From: JBCFBK01 sp038562555
Lineage (GTDB): Bacteria; Bacteroidota; Bacteroidia; Bacteroidales; Prolixibacteraceae
Assembly (NCBI GenBank): GCA_038562555.1
Contig: JBCFBK010000013.1
Location: forward strand, 1 to 64,000
Length of the DNA stretch: 64,000 nucleotides
Direction: 5' to 3'
Under the pieces are notes generated by a model. The model was not told the origin of the DNA. It ran no database searches and was given only the letters and a program-made list of their open reading frames with translations. The stretch's first letter is position 1. Every line of letters starts with the position of its first letter. Shown one piece after another: positions 62,401 through 64,000 of the stretch. The translations under genes were made by a program, and so were the position numbers.

Positions 62401-62818
62401 TCACTTTACCCCTGACGGCCTGTTGTTGCTGGTTACTGACTGCCGGCCGTTCACCGGTTTGCCTGATCAGGATGATCCGGTCCTTGATCTGATAGGAGAT
62501 CGTCGTTCCGGAAAATAAGCCGTTTAAAACGTCAGTCAGCGGCTTGTCCAGGCTCTCGACCGATGTCCGCCGCGAAAGCTCGCTCAGGTCGCTGTCGTAA
62601 AAAAAACGATAATGCGTTTGTTTTTCAATTTGTTCAAATACCTGAAGAATGGTGACGTTGTCCATTTTCAGGTTCAGCTTCGCGGTCTGGGAAAAGGTGC
62701 CGGCGGAAACCTGCAACAAGCCCACCAGAAGCATAAATGCTGTGACTCTGGCCATAAGTAAAAGTTTTTTGACAGAACGAAAAGCATGCTTTTCATCCTC
62801 CATTCCATTTTTTTTCAT
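59420..62818 (-). CDS. SusC/RagA TonB-dependent transporter with STN domain (alpha-mannoside locus)
   Basis: A 1132-residue TonB-dependent transporter. Long N-region and signal peptide to about residue 44 (LLQVSAGTFSQ). STN domain at about 48-118 (ILQVFEQIEKQTHYRFFYDS). Carboxypeptidase-regulatory-like domain (GKVTDSKGEPLPGVTVIVKS). SusC signature IGEVVAVGYGTMTKRE, plug (IDVLKDAAATAMYGAKGSNG), barrel ending VSASINVTF. The STN domain pairs with the FecR upstream. The ATG at 62818 is preceded by CAAATGT on the coding strand, again giving a TAnnTTTG box on the other strand as in the other two FecR-linked loci. Confidence 0.95.
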   Translation of the reverse strand: MKKNGMEDEKHAFRSVKKLLLMARVTAFMLLVGLLQVSAGTFSQTAKLNLKMDNVTILQVFEQIEKQTHYRFFYDSDLSELSRRTSVESLDKPLTDVLNGLFSGTTISYQIKDRIILIRQTGERPAVSNQQQQAVRGKVTDSKGEPLPGVTVIVKSATQGTVTDVNGEYTLVKVSPSASLVFSFVGMKTQEVPVAGKAVIDIEMEEDAIGIGEVVAVGYGTMTKRELSSSVSSVKSEDLTDRTTAFNIMENIAGKVAGVRNVSFSGKPGGASSLRIRGMGSINADSNPIYVLDGVVGVDPQIINAANIESIDVLKDAAATAMYGAKGSNGVVIITTKSGKKGSGTVSYNGKVGVGYLNRKIDVLDADEFIEVQKRAYAYSGKVMPHLESPMENLFYYAKDASGNYSRDEHGYLIASPKYDTDWQDALTQNALTQDHTLSFSSGNDKNAFYASVAYQDFDGLVKYTYSKRLSGTLNMKSDINEWLNLQAVVTTGFHKRNDMEGGFGQGPIRNMIEMPSIVPVQYEDGTWGRKNDYPLGESAENPIRLLQDQKNIWDENFTVFNLIATVKLSKNLQFTAKGDMQTANKRNITYAKAGLLDVSENNNGYADIYNEIGRRWSNEDYFTYTNSFFNNRLHSTFVLGASWYYYRAESAAGGSEDYFDDYFEYYNLGAGTVYHKPSSGMNQNTMNSYYFRMNQNFNDKYLLGLTIRADGASNFGANNKYGYFPSASAAWRISEENFFVPVGDIVSNLKLRLSYGAVGNASIPNYRTISSYSNNSLIFNKVLQPYVVLGNLGNEDLKWESSRQVNIGLELGLFKNRVEFIMDYYNKATKDLLFSKQVPFTTGYSNTWTNLGEIRNKGFELTLSTRNVVTRDFNWSTDLIFSTNKLVVEDIGGETIDTGNGTIAREGEEWASYFVFKRLGTWGLDEIAEAAVYGKKPGDLKYEDVDGDGVINDNDRQIMGNGLPKGDVNMVNTFRYKGFSLMVDLNYNYGAKILGITSTMLENRQIYGNNRTSVLDAWTPENPNSMVAALRLPSDVNFGENEKDSRMLYDGDFLRIRNVSLSYEFDPKLLSRLKVVKGLTLGVNVENLHVFTSFPGFDPELGAFSTDTGQGIEFYSYPRPTTVSASINVTF

Positions 62819-62923
62819 ACATTTGATTTGTTTTGTTTACACTGATAGCCCTGCCGGCTATTTGTTGAAAATTAAATGTTTACAAAGCGGAGAATGGTGG
62901 TACATTTTCCGCTTTTCTTTTTT
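62818..62923 (+). ncRNA. Candidate antisense RNA to the fecR-susC junction of the alpha-mannoside locus
   Basis: TACATTTG (62818-62825) on the plus strand fits the -7 consensus and overlaps the complement of the susC start codon. About 60 bp on lies a strong plus-strand terminator (62885-62923). No plus-strand gene is present. The RNA of about 90 nt would be complementary to nearly the whole susC leader. No TTG box is clear upstream. This is the best formed of three such arrangements in the window; DonS-type repression is the known precedent. Confidence 0.5.
62885..62923 (+). terminator. Strong terminator opposite to the alpha-mannoside locus genes
   Basis: AAGCGGAGAATG (62885-62896) pairs over 12 positions (one G-U) with CATTTTCCGCTT (62903-62914), loop GTGGTA, then TTCTTTTTT. 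The direction is against fecR and susC. Confidence 0.65.
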
Positions 62924-62935
62924 GTTACATCGTTC

Positions 62936-64000
62936 TTATCTTTTAGTTAAATATAAATAGAGCTTATTTTTCTCCACATCATAGCCAATCGGATCGACCG
63001 AGGTCTGCCTGATGGCTTCGATGAAGTTGTAAAGGTTGTCGTCGACGCTGAAACTTCCGCTGTAGCGTTTGCTTTTCAGTTGTTCGTCACCGAAAACGAT
63101 TTCCATGTTATAGATCCGTGCCGCTTTTCTGGCCAGGCTTTCGAGCGTTTCATCCCTGAAGGTGTAAACCCCCTTCAGCCAATAATCGTAGAAGCCGGCA
63201 TCGACTACGCCTTCGGTAATCGACCGGGCTGTCTTATTGTATGAAAGGCTTTGTCCGGGCTTCATTTCAACCGACTGGTATTGGTCTCCCTTCTGAATAT
63301 CGAACATCACTTTTCCGGAAATCAGATCTGCTTTTATGACCGGATCTTCAGGATAAGCCATCACCGAAAACTTCGTACCCAACACGCGGATGCGGTTTTT
63401 TCCGAACCTGACAATAAAGGGCTTTGAACGGTGGTAGACAACTTCAAAATAGGCTTCACCGCTTAGTTCCACCTCACGCAGGTCACCCTGAAAATCTCCC
63501 GGGTAACTGAGCGTTGACTGATTCGACAGCCAGACTTTGGAGCTGTCGGGCAGGACGATCGAAGTACGGCTTCCGCGCGGAACAAAAATCTCGTTCCGGG
63601 CGGTTATTCTTTCCGGCTGGTGACCGGCAATCATACGGATCAGGACGGCAGTTCCGGCCAGCAAAAATAAAATCGCGGAAATCCGCAATGTATAATAGAC
63701 CAGGTGCTGAAGCCTGCCTTTCCTTTCATACGTGACTAATTTGTCTTTTAATGGTCGTATGGAACTCGTAGTTTGCTGAAAATTATCGCCATAGCCCTGG
63801 GCGTTGTGATGCAACATGCTCGTTTCATCACGGGTAATGCGTTCAGTGACGCGACGGTAAATGCCTGATGTATCGTGTTCTCCGGGAGGATTATAGTTCC
63901 AGACCTCGCGGAGGCGGCTGAAAATCCCCCGGTTAAGCCCGTCGGAAGAAAGCCATCGGTCAACAGCATCCTCCCCCTTTTCGGTGGACTCACCAGCCAG
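62936..64000 (-). CDS. FecR-type anti-sigma factor, N-terminus cut by window edge
   Basis: The frame is open from base 64000 to the stop at 62936, so an ATG at 63817 is internal and the true start lies outside. The visible N-terminal part (GESTEKGEDAVDRWLSSDGL, FSRLREVWNYNPPG) is the usual cytoplasmic sigma-binding region. A membrane helix follows (ISAILFLLAGTAVLIRM), then the FecR domain (RGSRTSIVLPDSSKVWLSNQ, VELSGEAYFEV) and a DUF4974-type end (FRDETLESLARKAARIYN). The linker before the membrane helix is about 30 residues longer than in the other two FecR proteins here and coincides with a dispersed repeat (63727-63828). The partner sigma gene must lie to the right of the window. Confidence 0.92.
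   Translation of the reverse strand: MAGESTEKGEDAVDRWLSSDGLNRGIFSRLREVWNYNPPGEHDTSGIYRRVTERITRDETSMLHHNAQGYGDNFQQTTSSIRPLKDKLVTYERKGRLQHLVYYTLRISAILFLLAGTAVLIRMIAGHQPERITARNEIFVPRGSRTSIVLPDSSKVWLSNQSTLSYPGDFQGDLREVELSGEAYFEVVYHRSKPFIVRFGKNRIRVLGTKFSVMAYPEDPVIKADLISGKVMFDIQKGDQYQSVEMKPGQSLSYNKTARSITEGVVDAGFYDYWLKGVYTFRDETLESLARKAARIYNMEIVFGDEQLKSKRYSGSFSVDDNLYNFIEAIRQTSVDPIGYDVEKNKLYLYLTKR
63727..63828 (-). repeat. Dispersed repeat, copy C, inside fecR in frame
   Basis: Minus strand: ATGAAACGAGCATGTT, a variable centre, then CTACGAGTTCCATACGACCA, TTAAAAGACAAATTAGTCACG and TATGAA. It is read through by fecR as MLHHNAQGYGDNFQQTTSSI followed by RPLKDKLVTYE. The DNA is homologous to copies A and B, which are not within conserved genes. 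Confidence 0.65.

Noticed and set aside
62936..63817. FecR starting at ATG 63817
   Set aside because: The same frame continues upstream with the typical FecR sigma-binding region, so this ATG is internal and lies inside the dispersed repeat.
63748..63993. 81-codon frame overlapping the fecR end at the right edge
   Set aside because: It is a shadow of fecR in another frame; the fecR frame itself is open to the window edge and has clear family motifs.

Overview
The window comes from the chromosome of a glycan-degrading member of the Bacteroidota. It holds four SusC/SusD pairs, FecI-type sigma factors paired with FecR anti-sigma factors, a hybrid two-component regulator (HTCS), lipoproteins with the acidic post-cysteine signal typical of surface export in this phylum, and promoters of the TTG-N18-20-TAnnTTTG type. 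A group-B-like [FeFe]-hydrogenase suggests an anaerobic or fermentative life. The order or genus cannot be fixed from the sequence alone.

Layout. (1) 1-6665, minus strand: polysaccharide utilisation locus (PUL) 1, ordered sigma factor, FecR, SusC, SusD (the SusD runs off the left edge). (2) 6777-13699, plus strand: PUL 2 with the same four genes, divergent from PUL 1 across a 111-bp spacer with a promoter on each strand. (3) 13804-26309: a visibly AT-richer integrative element of about 12.5 kb inserted at the 3' end of a tRNA-Phe(GAA) gene, bounded by a 20-bp direct repeat. It carries a tyrosine recombinase, an excisionase-like protein, a replication module, a phage tail-tip protein with a tail-fibre-assembly-like partner, a repressor, a surface lipoprotein and several unknown genes, but no capsid, portal or terminase gene. 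(4) 26533-28387: M16 peptidase and O-methyltransferase. (5) 28512-42492: a beta-mannan-type PUL with HTCS, a 32-residue membrane micropeptide, SusC, SusD, two surface glycan-binding lipoproteins and a GH26 mannanase. (6) 42588-49783: [FeFe]-hydrogenase, chromate transporter, chemotaxis receptor, YeeE/YedE transporter and a metallo-beta-lactamase-fold hydrolase. (7) 49799-64000, minus strand: an alpha-mannoside-type PUL with FecR (cut by the right edge), SusC, SusD, three lipoproteins of DUF5005, DUF5004 and DUF4961 type, a divergent GH38-like enzyme and a GH92 alpha-mannosidase.

How the parts work together. In the three FecR-linked loci, SusC carries an N-terminal STN domain that would pass a ligand signal to FecR and release the sigma factor. 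The HTCS-controlled SusC lacks STN, as expected. Each fecR-susC gap also holds an intrinsic-terminator hairpin pointing against the genes, and a TAnnTTTG box on the opposite strand overlapping the susC start codon. This suggests a short antisense RNA in all three loci, like DonS of Bacteroides fragilis; the HTCS locus lacks this arrangement.

The points most worth following are the tail-only integrative element (a possible phage satellite or tail-module carrier), the antisense RNA candidates, and a roughly 100-bp dispersed repeat present three times, once apparently inserted in frame inside fecR and twice directly at gene starts.
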